Shown here in pieces: positions 51,245-61,300 of a stretch of DNA of 64,000 nt (positions within the stretch are counted from its first letter, which is position 1; each line of letters opens with the position of its first letter). Under the pieces are notes generated by a model, which saw nothing but the letters and a program-made list of their open reading frames with translations, made no database searches and had not been told where the DNA came from. The stretch lies in contig DATJBS010000011.1 of assembly GCA_035515235.1 (NCBI GenBank), forward strand, positions 1-64,000, written 5' to 3'. This DNA comes from JAMLHH01 sp035515235. GTDB lineage: Bacteria; Bacteroidota; Bacteroidia; Chitinophagales; JADIYW01. The position numbers and the translations under genes are program-made.

Positions 51245-51760
51245 ATGATATCACGAAAGCCATCCGAGTCGCTTAATATTCACACAGAGTTGATCATGCC
51301 CGGACAAACTAATCCTATTGGAAACCTTATGGGTGGAAATTTATTAAGTTGGATGGATGTATCCTGTGGTATCAGTGCATTGAAGCATTGTGGGACGATT
51401 TGTGTGACTGCTAGTGTCGATAACGTTTCTTTTAATTTGCCGATTAAAGTGGGCGATGTAGTAGTAGTGAAATCTTTTGCAACAAGAGCTTTTAATACTT
51501 CTTTAGAAATCTGTTGTGAAGTATATATTCACAATCCTAAAACTCATAAGGATATCCTTTCTCATTCTGCATATTTTACTTTTGTATCATTAGGAGCAGA
51601 TGGGAAAAGTACAAAAGTGCCTCCGCTAGTTCCTGAAACCGAAGCTGAAAAAGTTTTATATGAGACAGCAGCACGTAGGAGAGAAGTGAGATTAATACTT
51701 GCAGGGAAGCTAAAAGCTAACGATGCTATTCTTATGAAATCCTTTTTAGATAACTGTTAA
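51245..51760 (+). CDS. Acyl-CoA thioesterase (hot-dog fold)
   Basis: 171 residues. IMPGQTNPIGNLMGGNLLSWMDVSCGI and TASVDNVSFNLPIKVGDVV match the YciA/BFIT-type acyl-CoA hydrolases with the catalytic N/D residues. Hydrolyses acyl-CoA thioesters in the cytoplasm. Confidence 0.9.
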   Translation: MISRKPSESLNIHTELIMPGQTNPIGNLMGGNLLSWMDVSCGISALKHCGTICVTASVDNVSFNLPIKVGDVVVVKSFATRAFNTSLEICCEVYIHNPKTHKDILSHSAYFTFVSLGADGKSTKVPPLVPETEAEKVLYETAARRREVRLILAGKLKANDAILMKSFLDNC

Positions 51761-51876
51761 CTTTGGTCTGCAATTGCATCTCTAATATTAATAGATAGAG
51801 GTTTGAGTCATATAATTGTTATAAGTTCCAAAAAATATTTCTACTCCTTTAGAAAGCTATTAACTTCAAACCTGAA

Positions 51877-52533
51877 ATGAATTTAAATCAAGTCTATCAT
51901 TTAATTCGCAAAGAAGCATATCTAGAATGGAGAAATAAATCCTTACTAGCTAGTATGCTGATTTATGTGATAGGAGCTTCATTTATAGTATATTACGCAT
52001 TTCATGGAGAGATAGAATTTAATGTTTGGTCAGCTATTTATTGGATCATTGTTTTATTTTCAGCAACCAATATTTTAGGAAAATCTTTCGAAAAAGAAGT
52101 CAAGTTTCAGTATTACTATATTCGGTCAGTGGTGCCACCGCTGGAAATGATTGTTTCTAAGTTGATTTACAATGCTCTACTGATATTTTTATTTGAAGTA
52201 GTTATTTTCTTAGAAATGACGCTTTTCTTTGGAATAGAAATGGAGAATTTATGGTTGTTCTTTTTGACTTTGTTTTTAGGTGGAGTAGGATTCAGTAATT
52301 TGTTTACATTATTTTCTACTATTACTTCTAGAACGGGCAATGTAGTATTATTATCAGTTTTAGGTTTTCCCATTATACTTCCTTTATTGCTATTAATTTT
52401 AAGATTAACAGGCTTTTCGGATGTGGATATGATGGCAGACGATAGAAATTTAAATATAGGAGTAGTAGCTATTTTGGATTTGATCACACTGGTCTTATCG
52501 GTAGTTTTATTTCCTTATCTTTGGAATGAATAA
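51877..52533 (+). CDS. ccmB: Heme exporter / cytochrome c maturation protein CcmB
   Basis: 218 residues, six membrane helices. It starts with the CcmB-typical LIRKEAYLEWRNKSLLAS and has FSATNILGKSFEKE. CcmB is the permease of the CcmABC heme-handling complex. It is followed after 8 bp by ccmC; ccmA is not present here. Confidence 0.9.
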   Translation: MNLNQVYHLIRKEAYLEWRNKSLLASMLIYVIGASFIVYYAFHGEIEFNVWSAIYWIIVLFSATNILGKSFEKEVKFQYYYIRSVVPPLEMIVSKLIYNALLIFLFEVVIFLEMTLFFGIEMENLWLFFLTLFLGGVGFSNLFTLFSTITSRTGNVVLLSVLGFPIILPLLLLILRLTGFSDVDMMADDRNLNIGVVAILDLITLVLSVVLFPYLWNE

Positions 52534-52541
52534 GTTGCAAG

Positions 52542-53228
52542 ATGTTTGAAAAATTTTCAAAACAAATTTGGTGGAAAATAGCAACAGTAATATTGCTGGT
52601 TTACACTTGTACATATGGCTTTTGGGTTAAAATTCCTGATTTGCCTATCCTCGAAGAATCTATTAGGAATTTATTTTTTCATGTTCCCATGTGGTTTTCT
52701 ATGATGCTCATGATGTTTTTAAGTTTAGTGTATAGCTTAAGATATTTAGCATCAGGAAATTCAAGGTTTGATGTCATAGCTGCTAATATGGCTATTATCG
52801 GCTTGTTAATGGGAGGATTAGGTATTGTAACTGGTATGGTTTGGGCAAAAGTGACTTGGGGAGCATGGTGGGTTTTTGCAGAAGTGAAATTGAATGCTGC
52901 CGCAGCGGCACTTTTAGTTTATATGGCATATTTTATTTTGAGATCATCTTTTGAAGATCCAGAATCTAAAGCTAAGTTTTCAGCAGTCTATTCTATTTTT
53001 GCATTTGTAATGTTCATGGTATTAATTAATGTGATTCCTCGCATCACTTCTTCTTCGCTGCATCCAGGTAATGGAGGGAATCCAGGGTTTAATTCTTATG
53101 ATTTAGATGCCAATTTAAGAACCGTCTTTTATCCAGCAGTATTTGGATGGATGGGAATCAGTTTATGGATGAGTACTCAGCTTATCAGAATAGACATGAT
53201 TAAAAGAAGATTAAATGATATAGATTAA
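52542..53228 (+). CDS. ccmC: Heme-handling protein CcmC/CcsA family
   Basis: 228 residues, six membrane helices. The heme-binding tryptophan-rich motif is seen as VTWGAWWVFAEVKLNAAA, the family WGxWWxWDxRLT with variations, flanked by histidines in NLFFHVPMWFSMM and SSLHPGN. It delivers heme to the cytochrome c chaperone. Between ccmB and ccmD. Confidence 0.92.
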   Translation: MFEKFSKQIWWKIATVILLVYTCTYGFWVKIPDLPILEESIRNLFFHVPMWFSMMLMMFLSLVYSLRYLASGNSRFDVIAANMAIIGLLMGGLGIVTGMVWAKVTWGAWWVFAEVKLNAAAAALLVYMAYFILRSSFEDPESKAKFSAVYSIFAFVMFMVLINVIPRITSSSLHPGNGGNPGFNSYDLDANLRTVFYPAVFGWMGISLWMSTQLIRIDMIKRRLNDID

Positions 53229-53238
53229 TTTTTTAAAA

Positions 53239-53445
53239 ATGAATAAAGTATTATTATTGCTGTCCATGATTTATGGGATGAGCTCAGCAATGGCCTCTGA
53301 AGATAAAGTATCCGATTTTTTGATGAGTCAAAATAAATTAATAGCCGTAAATGCTATTTTATTAATGATCTTGTCAGGGATCGTTTTTTATCTTTTTACC
53401 CAAGACAGGAAAATAAAAAATATTGAAAAACAATTAAAAGATTAA
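53239..53445 (+). CDS. ccmD: CcmD-like small membrane protein
   Basis: 68 residues: a signal-like first helix (VLLLLSMIYGMSSAMA) and a second helix (LIAVNAILLMILSGIVFYLF) with a charged tail (TQDRKIKNIEKQLKD), the Bacteroidota CcmD layout. It stabilises the CcmABC complex. Position after ccmB-ccmC is the main support. Confidence 0.8.
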   Translation: MNKVLLLLSMIYGMSSAMASEDKVSDFLMSQNKLIAVNAILLMILSGIVFYLFTQDRKIKNIEKQLKD

Positions 53446-53454
53446 AGTTTAATC

Positions 53455-54864
53455 ATGAGTGAAGGTTCCTCTTTTTACCATTATGTTCAGCAATATGTTG
53501 ATCATGCAGCTACTAATGTTAATTTGCCAAAAGGTGTATTAGAACAAATTAAAACTTGTAATGCAGTTTATCAAATTAATTTTCCAGTAAAAATTAATAA
53601 CGAAGTACAAGTAATTGAAGCTTATCGTGTACAACATAGCCATCATAGATTACCTACAAAAGGTGGTCTAAGATTTAGCGATATGGTGGATCAAGATGAA
53701 GTCATGGCATTAGCAGGATTAATGACTTATAAATGTGCACTTGTAGATGTCCCTTTTGGAGGAGCGAAAGGTGGCGTTAAAATTAATCCAAGAAACTATA
53801 CAGTCGATCAACTTGAGAGAATTACAAGAAGATATACCTTTGAATTATTAAAGAAAGGATTTATCGGTCCCTCGGTAGACGTACCAGCTCCAGATGTTGG
53901 AACAGGTGAGCGTGAAATGAGTTGGATAGCTGATACATACATTCAATTTAATAACAATTCTATTGATGGTTGGGGATGTGTGACTGGTAAGCCAGTTTCT
54001 CAAAATGGTATTCACGGTAGGACAGAAGCTACAGGTCGTGGAATCTGTTATGGATTGATGCAAGCATGTTCTATCTCAGAAGACATGAAAGAAATCGGTC
54101 TGACTCCTGGATTACAAAATAAAAGAGTAATCATTCAAGGTTTTGGAAACGTAGGATTTAATGCTGCTTTAGTATTAGTAGAATTAGGTGCTATCGTAAT
54201 CGGAATCGCTGAGTATGATGGTGGAGTATTTCATCCTGATGGTTTAGATATTTTAGATGTAAAAAAACATCAATTAGAAAACAAAACGATCAGAAATTAT
54301 ACTAAAGCTCATTATTTAGAAAATTCTACTGATTTATTGGAATATGATTGTGATATCTTAATTCCTGCAGCTTTAGAAAACCAAATTACGGTTCAAAATG
54401 CGCCGAACGTAAAAGCAAAATTAATCGGAGAAGGAGCTAACGGTCCTATTACACCTGCAGCATCTAAAATCTTAGCTCAGAAAGGAGTGATGATTATTCC
54501 TGATATTTACTTAAACGCTGGTGGTGTAACAGTTTCATATTTTGAGTGGTTGAAAAACTTATCACATGTAAGTTTTGGAAGATTGAGCAGTCGTTTTGAC
54601 TCAGCACAATTCTCAAGATTAGTGAATCTAATAGAAACTAAAACAGGAAAGTCTGTAGGTGAAAAAGAAAGACAAATTTTAACTACAGGAGCTAGAGAAT
54701 TAGATTTAGTTCGTGCTGGATTAGAAGACACTATGGTCACAGCTTATGAAAATATTAGAGGAGTATACAAGCGTCAAAACTTGGATAGTCTTCGTACAGC
54801 TGCATTTGTGTACGCATTAAATAGTATCGGTGAATCTTATGAAGAGTTAGGAATTTTCCCATAA
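53455..54864 (+). CDS. Glutamate (Glu/Leu/Phe/Val) dehydrogenase
   Basis: 469 residues. KGGLRFSDMVDQDEVMALAGLMTYKCALVDVPFGGAKGG-type segments include the substrate lysines; the Rossmann part has VIIQGFGNVGFNAA. GRTEATGRG is the conserved hinge element. Interconverts glutamate and 2-oxoglutarate plus ammonia. It lies 9 bp after ccmD, so it may be cotranscribed with the ccm genes, although no functional link is evident. Confidence 0.92.
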   Translation: MSEGSSFYHYVQQYVDHAATNVNLPKGVLEQIKTCNAVYQINFPVKINNEVQVIEAYRVQHSHHRLPTKGGLRFSDMVDQDEVMALAGLMTYKCALVDVPFGGAKGGVKINPRNYTVDQLERITRRYTFELLKKGFIGPSVDVPAPDVGTGEREMSWIADTYIQFNNNSIDGWGCVTGKPVSQNGIHGRTEATGRGICYGLMQACSISEDMKEIGLTPGLQNKRVIIQGFGNVGFNAALVLVELGAIVIGIAEYDGGVFHPDGLDILDVKKHQLENKTIRNYTKAHYLENSTDLLEYDCDILIPAALENQITVQNAPNVKAKLIGEGANGPITPAASKILAQKGVMIIPDIYLNAGGVTVSYFEWLKNLSHVSFGRLSSRFDSAQFSRLVNLIETKTGKSVGEKERQILTTGARELDLVRAGLEDTMVTAYENIRGVYKRQNLDSLRTAAFVYALNSIGESYEELGIFP

Positions 54865-54892
54865 GGAGTTCAACTGAAAAATATTAATTATT

Positions 54893-55414
54893 TCATGCTT
54901 CTTGCGGAACTAGTTCTTCAAGAAGCATTTTCATTTGTTGTTTAAATACAGAAAGAGAAATTTGATGTCCATTATTTGGATCCTCTATTATTTCTACTTT
55001 TTCGAATATTTGATTCATTTTTAGCCAATCGATAGTCGTTGTAGGATGGACTGTTTCATCTTTCATTCCTAAGAAGATAGATTGTCTAGTATTGATAATA
55101 GATAAGTTTTGATGAACTAATCCTGGATCTATTTTCTGAAATGCTAAAGATGGATTAAATAACAAAGTTGGGACATTTAATTCTTGACTTAACCAAAATG
55201 CAGTATAACCGCCCAAAGAACTTCCCACTATGAACTCTATATTGAATTCTTGAGCGAGGTGTAATAATCTTTGATAAGTATTTTTAGATTCTTTGTAGTG
55301 AATTTTAGGTGCAATCACAGTATAGCCTAAATCTGCGATAATGGATGTTTTTTCTGCCATTGGACTGCTATCAAATCCATGGATATATAACACACTCGGT
55401 CGATTTTGTTGCAT
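54893..55414 (-). CDS. YqiA/YcfP-family alpha/beta-hydrolase
   Basis: 173 residues. VLYIHGFDSSPMAEKT near the N-terminus and FIVGSSLGGYTAFWLS with GxSxG are typical of the UPF0227/YqiA esterases; DPNNGHQIS holds the catalytic histidine. Last gene of a three-gene minus-strand unit with the epimerase and acyltransferase. Confidence 0.85.
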   Translation of the reverse strand: MQQNRPSVLYIHGFDSSPMAEKTSIIADLGYTVIAPKIHYKESKNTYQRLLHLAQEFNIEFIVGSSLGGYTAFWLSQELNVPTLLFNPSLAFQKIDPGLVHQNLSIINTRQSIFLGMKDETVHPTTTIDWLKMNQIFEKVEIIEDPNNGHQISLSVFKQQMKMLLEELVPQEA

Positions 55415-55419
55415 GTGGT

Positions 55420-56358
55420 CTATTTAATTCCTTTGTAATAATTAAAGATGTCTTCTAAAGATTTTTTAGGTTTAAAATCGAAGGTCTTGTTAAATAAATT
55501 GCCATCAATAATCACAGGATACCTATAGTAATTCAGTAAAAAAGGAGGGAAGATATCCCATTTTAAAAATTTGCTTACAGATTCAGTGAGAGAAGTAGGT
55601 ACAGAAGGAATTTGTATCAATTTACAATCAGATTTCTTTACTGCATCTTGAAATCCTATATAATCTGAAGGTGCTACATTATATAATCCTGGAACATTTT
55701 TTTTGAAAGATTGACAAATAGCATCTCTCATATCATCAATATGGATGAATTGCATCAAAGGAGAAAATCCCCAAAGTACAGGAGCTGTTTTAGAAGCTAG
55801 TAATTTTGAAAAAGTATTTCTTACGCCTGGACCAGCAATATTACAAGGCCTTAAAATTGTAATATTAAGCTCAGGATGTTTGTATAAATAAATATTTGCA
55901 AGGTTATCTAACTCTACAGAGTCGACCATATCCATGGTTAAATCTGCTGCTTTAATAGGAGTTTTTTCATCTAATAATGAAGGATTGTAAGGACTTGCAC
56001 CGTAGACAAAATAAGTAGACATGACGATGATTCTCGGCACTTCATATTTCTTACATAAGTCAAACATCTTTTGAGTACCTACAACATTGGCATTATACCT
56101 CGTAAATCTATTGGACTCACTAGCAGTAATTCTTCCTAAATGAATAACGCCATCAATTTTATGTTCGCGAAAAATATCTTCAAAAATTCTTTTGTTGAAA
56201 TCTACTTTATAGCTTTCTACAGGAATCCCTAAGTCTACTTTCTTTCTAAAATCTACTGCTATAATTTTATAATCCTTCTTAAGTTTATCTATTACTTTTT
56301 TGGCTAAAGCACCTGCAGCGCCTGTTACCATAATTTTTTTCTTTTCTGATGCTATCAT
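55420..56358 (-). CDS. NAD-dependent epimerase/dehydratase
   Basis: 312 residues, extended SDR. VTGAAGALAKKVIDKL is the Rossmann loop, VIHLGRITASE follows and STYFVYGASPYNPS is near the active site. The active-site YxxxK is replaced by a NIYLYKHPE-like segment (Y and K present). Five bases separate it from the hydrolase and two from the acyltransferase, so it likely acts in the same lipid or envelope pathway. Confidence 0.85.
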   Translation of the reverse strand: MIASEKKKIMVTGAAGALAKKVIDKLKKDYKIIAVDFRKKVDLGIPVESYKVDFNKRIFEDIFREHKIDGVIHLGRITASESNRFTRYNANVVGTQKMFDLCKKYEVPRIIVMSTYFVYGASPYNPSLLDEKTPIKAADLTMDMVDSVELDNLANIYLYKHPELNITILRPCNIAGPGVRNTFSKLLASKTAPVLWGFSPLMQFIHIDDMRDAICQSFKKNVPGLYNVAPSDYIGFQDAVKKSDCKLIQIPSVPTSLTESVSKFLKWDIFPPFLLNYYRYPVIIDGNLFNKTFDFKPKKSLEDIFNYYKGIK

Positions 56359-56360
56359 TT

Positions 56361-57182
56361 TTAGAATATTGAGGTGCGTTTAGATAATCCTAAATCTATA
56401 AAATTTTTAATTTCATTTTTAATAATGTTGACTCTAGCTTTTACTTCATATTCACTTTCAATATCATTTTCAAAATGCAAAGGCTTGCCTATATGAATAT
56501 ATACTTTTGTAGGAAATATTGCTGGAATGGCAATAGGTGCATATGGTATTCCTAAGAACTTTGCTAAAGGTTTAATATTTGCAAAAGAAATTATGGATTC
56601 TTCTAAACCTACAATTCCTACAGGAATAATAGGAGTCTCATGTTTCATAGCTAGATGCATAAAGCCGTTTCCAAATCTTTGAAGCTGATATCTGTCTTTA
56701 TATAATTTGCCAGAACCTCTTACTCCTTCAGGGAATACAATAATAGCTTCATCATTTTCTAATAATTTCGCACAATTGTATGGATCGCCAATAATTGATC
56801 CGAGACTACTCAACCAATTTCCTACGAAAGGTATAGTTGGAAAAAACCTTTCTACCATAGCTTTTGGAACTCTCGGTGCGATAGGATTAGTCAGCATAGC
56901 ATAACCTAACAACATTCCATCGATAGGTAATTGACCGCTGTGATTAGGAATCACTAATACTCTACCTTTTTTTGGTATATTTTCAAGACCAGTAACTTCA
57001 ACTCTGAAATATTTTGTATATAAATATTTAGCTAGTCCTAAAGTGCTTTTAATCCCACTAATATTTAATCCCCATGGATCATAACCAGATGAACCTATAT
57101 TATTTGGAAATAGCTCAATATACTTTTCAAAATCATCAGATTCTAAAAAGTTTTGCAGAAAATTGTTCTTTTTGTTAGGCAT
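56361..57182 (-). CDS. Lysophospholipid acyltransferase (PlsC-like)
   Basis: 273 residues. VLVIPNHSGQLPIDGMLLG carries the catalytic histidine and aspartate in the spacing of the 'NHSGQLPxD' subgroup, IIVFPEGVRGSG is the block III phosphate-binding motif, and TPIIPVGIVG is block IV. Transfers an acyl chain to a lysophospholipid or related acceptor. First gene of the three-gene unit. Confidence 0.87.
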   Translation of the reverse strand: MPNKKNNFLQNFLESDDFEKYIELFPNNIGSSGYDPWGLNISGIKSTLGLAKYLYTKYFRVEVTGLENIPKKGRVLVIPNHSGQLPIDGMLLGYAMLTNPIAPRVPKAMVERFFPTIPFVGNWLSSLGSIIGDPYNCAKLLENDEAIIVFPEGVRGSGKLYKDRYQLQRFGNGFMHLAMKHETPIIPVGIVGLEESIISFANIKPLAKFLGIPYAPIAIPAIFPTKVYIHIGKPLHFENDIESEYEVKARVNIIKNEIKNFIDLGLSKRTSIF

Positions 57183-57261
57183 ATTATATAATACTAAAAT
57201 TAGTTATTTTTTTTTGAGTTCAATAATTGTTTTACGCTTATTAAGAGAAAATTTTTATCAC

Positions 57262-57269
57262 TATATTTG
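57262..57269 (+). promoter_or_regulatory. Promoter -7 box of the PI-PLC-like gene
   Basis: TATATTTG is a perfect match to the Bacteroidota -7 consensus and lies 17 bp before the ATG at 57287. A well-placed -33 TTTG is not evident. Confidence 0.5.
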
Positions 57270-57286
57270 GTGAGCAACTTAAAGTT

Positions 57287-58213
57287 ATGTTTAGAAAAAG
57301 TATAGTATTTGTATTAGTTTCAATAATGTTTGGAAGTGTTTTTATCAGTTGTGATAAAGATGCTCCATTAGTTGAGCAGACTCCAAAAGACACTGATGAC
57401 CCAAAAGATCCTGATCCAGTCGATACTCTTATGAAATGTAATGGGTTTGCTGAACTGTGTAATAAAAGACTAGACGAAGTGACTACTTTGATGACTCATA
57501 ACGCTTTTAATAATAGTCAGAAAAACTTTGTCGTACCCAATCAAGATTTCTCTATCACACGACAATTAACAGAAGGTGTGAGAGGATTAATGCTAGACGT
57601 ATATTCTACTCCAAATGGTCCTGCTCTATATCACGGGTATCCACAATTTGGCAAAGAGCCTTTGCTATCCGCCATGAGAGATATCAAGAACTTTCTAATC
57701 AAAAATCCTAGTGAAGTGATCTCTATTATTTTTGAAAATTATTGTACCCACGCAGAGCTTCTTCAAGTCATGGATACCTTGGAAATAAGAGACATGATCT
57801 ATCTCCACAATGGAACATGGCCTACATTGAAGGAAATGATTTCTTCCAATAAGAGACTAGTAATGATGGTTGAATTTGAGAATGAAACTTTGCCAAAGGA
57901 ACTATTATATGCTTGGCAATACACTTTTGACAGTCGATTTGAATTTAAAAACTTCGAAGAGATGGATTGTAGTGTGAATAGAGGTGGAGCTAGACTTAAA
58001 ACATTTTATTTACTCAATCATTGGGTATCCAACAATTTAGGTTTGCCAGATAAAAGCAGAGCTAAAAAAGCTAATAGTTGGGAAATTCTAGGTGAAAGGG
58101 TGAAGAATTGCGGTGAAGAACAACAAAGAAAAATCAATTTTTTAGGTGTGGATTTTTACAATCTTGGAGATGCTCTCGCAATAGTCGACAGTTTGAATGG
58201 AGTGAAGAGATAA
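57287..58213 (+). CDS. PI-PLC X-domain lipoprotein
   Basis: 308 residues with signal peptide and lipobox (SVFISCDKD). The catalytic X domain has TTLMTHNAFNNS with the first active histidine, RGLMLDVYSTPNGPALYHGY with the second, and SEVISIIFENYC. Such enzymes cleave phosphatidylinositol-type or other phosphodiester lipids outside the cytoplasm. Asp/Pro-rich linker at residues 24-46. Confidence 0.85.
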   Translation: MFRKSIVFVLVSIMFGSVFISCDKDAPLVEQTPKDTDDPKDPDPVDTLMKCNGFAELCNKRLDEVTTLMTHNAFNNSQKNFVVPNQDFSITRQLTEGVRGLMLDVYSTPNGPALYHGYPQFGKEPLLSAMRDIKNFLIKNPSEVISIIFENYCTHAELLQVMDTLEIRDMIYLHNGTWPTLKEMISSNKRLVMMVEFENETLPKELLYAWQYTFDSRFEFKNFEEMDCSVNRGGARLKTFYLLNHWVSNNLGLPDKSRAKKANSWEILGERVKNCGEEQQRKINFLGVDFYNLGDALAIVDSLNGVKR

Positions 58214-58300
58214 ATAGCTACAACTATTTAGCACTTCGTTGACAATTGATTTAACTGTTTTTATTTTGTACTACTTTCAAAGTTTTGTTTCTTTATGATT

Positions 58301-61300
58301 ATGAGGAAATACATACTTTTACTATTACTTTTTATTACACCTATAAGTGTATTCTCACAATTTAATCCAATTGCACACGAGTTAAATAAAGAACCCTATT
58401 TTTTTAGTAGTTGGAATTCTGATGCTCCAGCAGGTACATTTCCTGAGAGCATGTATTTTCTTCAATATCAAGGAGACGATGAGCCAGATAAAAATACGAT
58501 AGTTGGTCAATTATGGCAATGTGCTTATAATAGTGACAGTAGATCCAGGTATGTAGGATTAGGTCTAAATGGAATAGGTATTGTAAATTCAGGAAGTGTT
58601 CAAGATACAGAAGATAGATGTGGGAATGAATCTTTCAGAGGAGCAAAAGTTGGTGTTGTAGTTTTAGCTTTAAATACTTCTAATATGGAAGAAATTGAGC
58701 TTTCATGGAAAATTAGATTAATAGAGCAGGGCAACGGAAATCCTTTGCCAAGAGCATACAGAATTCAAGCACAATATAGAAGTGACACTTCTGAATCATG
58801 GAGCGATTTTCCTTCATCAATTTCATATTCCACACAAGGAAAAATTACAGGAGATGTTCAAAATGTAAAGGTATTTCTGCCCAAGCAATTAGAGAATAAA
58901 GAATATGTACAAGTAAGATGGAAATATTATCAAGATGAAGCTAATCAGGGAGGAACTCGACCATTTATAGCATTAGATGACATTAAAGTGGTGGGTATAA
59001 ATTCTATTACACCTAATCTCCCTTTTGTATTTATTGAAAATGAAAATTTAGAAACATTTGGATGTATTGAAGGGGATTTTTCAGAAGTAGATTCGATAGT
59101 TATCTCAGCGGCTTTTTTAAGAGATAATTTAGAAATAGCAATTGGAGGAAATTTTTACATATCGCTAAGTAAAATAGATGGATATACTCAGAAATTGAAT
59201 TTGATTAATAAAGATGGAGTAGTCTCAGAATCAACAATTTATATTAAAAAGAAGTGCAATGATATTTCTAGAGAAATAGAAAAACTTTATTTTCGTTCAA
59301 AATTACTAAATAAAAATATTTCTTTAATAGGTGAAGGTTATTATAAGCTTTTTATAAATGAAGTTGTAGCCTCTAATTTTATATCATATTACGATCCTTA
59401 CACAAAAGATTATCCAGATTGGATAGAAATTTATAATCCTAATGGTGATAATATCCAATTAGGAAATTACTTTTTAACAGATGATATCAATGATTTAACT
59501 AAGTTTAAAATTGGAGTTAGATCAATAAATATAATTTCAAACAAAGGTTTTGTTGTTTATTCTGCCAATAATGTTATTGGATACTCAGGAAGAGATTTAA
59601 ACTTTTCATTATCTAAATATGGAGGAAGTGTTTTATTAGTTGGAAAAAATGGAAAAACAATAATTGATAGTTTGACATATGGTAATCTAGAAGCAGATAT
59701 TTCATATGGTAGAGAATTGGACGGCAGTAATACATTCGTGAATTTTAAAACAACAACGCCAGGAGAATCTAATTCAAAGTCAATACCGTATGGTGAAAAA
59801 TCTGAGAATCCAGTTTTTTCAGTAATTGGAGGAAAATATGATCAACCATTTGCATTAGGAATTAATGCATCTTCTCCCAACGCTAAAATATATTATACAA
59901 TAGATGGTTCTGACCCTAATCCTGATAATTTAGGAGGATTTGTTTATGAATATAAAATAGATTATCAATATCGAGGAGCAGGATTTATAGGTGATTCCTA
60001 TTTTCGACCTTATCGTTCTTATTTGTTCTTAGAATCTATTGATTTAGGAAGATACATGGATAAGCTTTTTTGGATAAGTGATATTACAGCCTCGTATCAG
60101 ACTTCTATTATAAGACAAAAGAGGCCACCAGCTGTTACAGTCAGAGCATTAGTAATAGAAGAAGGAAAGGAGCCAAGTGATATAATATCTAATACTTATT
60201 TCTTTTCAAATGATGATCCCGTTAAAGATGAATTACCTATTATATCTTTGACTTTGAATGAAAATCAGCTAAAAGGTTTTTATGAAGGCATTGGTGTGCC
60301 AGGTGTGGATTATGAAACTTGGAGATATACCTCACCTATATTAACAAATATGTTTTCTCCTGCTAATTATAGACGTTCAGGAAGACCTGCTGAAATTCCA
60401 TCTAATATCGAAGTCTTTGAAAATGGCAAACAAGTATTAAATCAATCAGTAGGATTAAGAATTCATGGCGGAGGAACAAGGAGTGCCCCTCATAAAAGTT
60501 TCCGTATATATGCTAGAAATTTTTACGGAAAGGATGTAATGACGTATCCATTTTTTAAAAATCTTCCTTATGAAGATTTTCAAAGATTGATTTTACGTAA
60601 TTCAGGAAATGATTTTAGTGGCACCTTTTTTAAAGATGCTTTTATTCAAAGATTAATGAAGTTCAATAACGTAGATTATCAGGAATATACGCCTTATAAT
60701 ATTTATATTAATGGAGAATATTGGGGGCTATTAAATGCAAGAGAAAGAATTGATATTAAATACTTTCAAAGAAAATATGGTTTTAATGAATCAGATATTG
60801 ATTTTTTAGAAAATAATAAAAGAGTAATAGAAGGTGATACATTACATTATGCAAGTTTTCTAAGAAATCTTTCAAATATTGATTTGACTTCTGAAGAATC
60901 CTATAATTATGTCGATACGATAATAGATATTGATAATTATATTGACTATCAATCATCTAAAATATATGTAGGAGTTATAGATTGGCCTCATAATAATGTT
61001 CGTTATTGGAGATATAAAATCAATCAATACAAACCCAAGTCTCCTTACGGATTAGACGGAAGATGGAGATGGGTGAATATTGACAATGATAGCGGATTAA
61101 ACAAAGGGGAAGAAGATTTGAATTCTTTTGACTGGGCTTTGTCTCCTACAGGAAACGATAGAGGTGAAAATGCAACATTCTTATTTAGATCACTTATTGA
61201 AAATCCAAAATTTAAAATTCAATTTCTTACTAGATTTTCAGATTTACTCAATACTGCATTTCTTCCAAAACGTGTTATAGGAGAAATTTCTTACTATAAG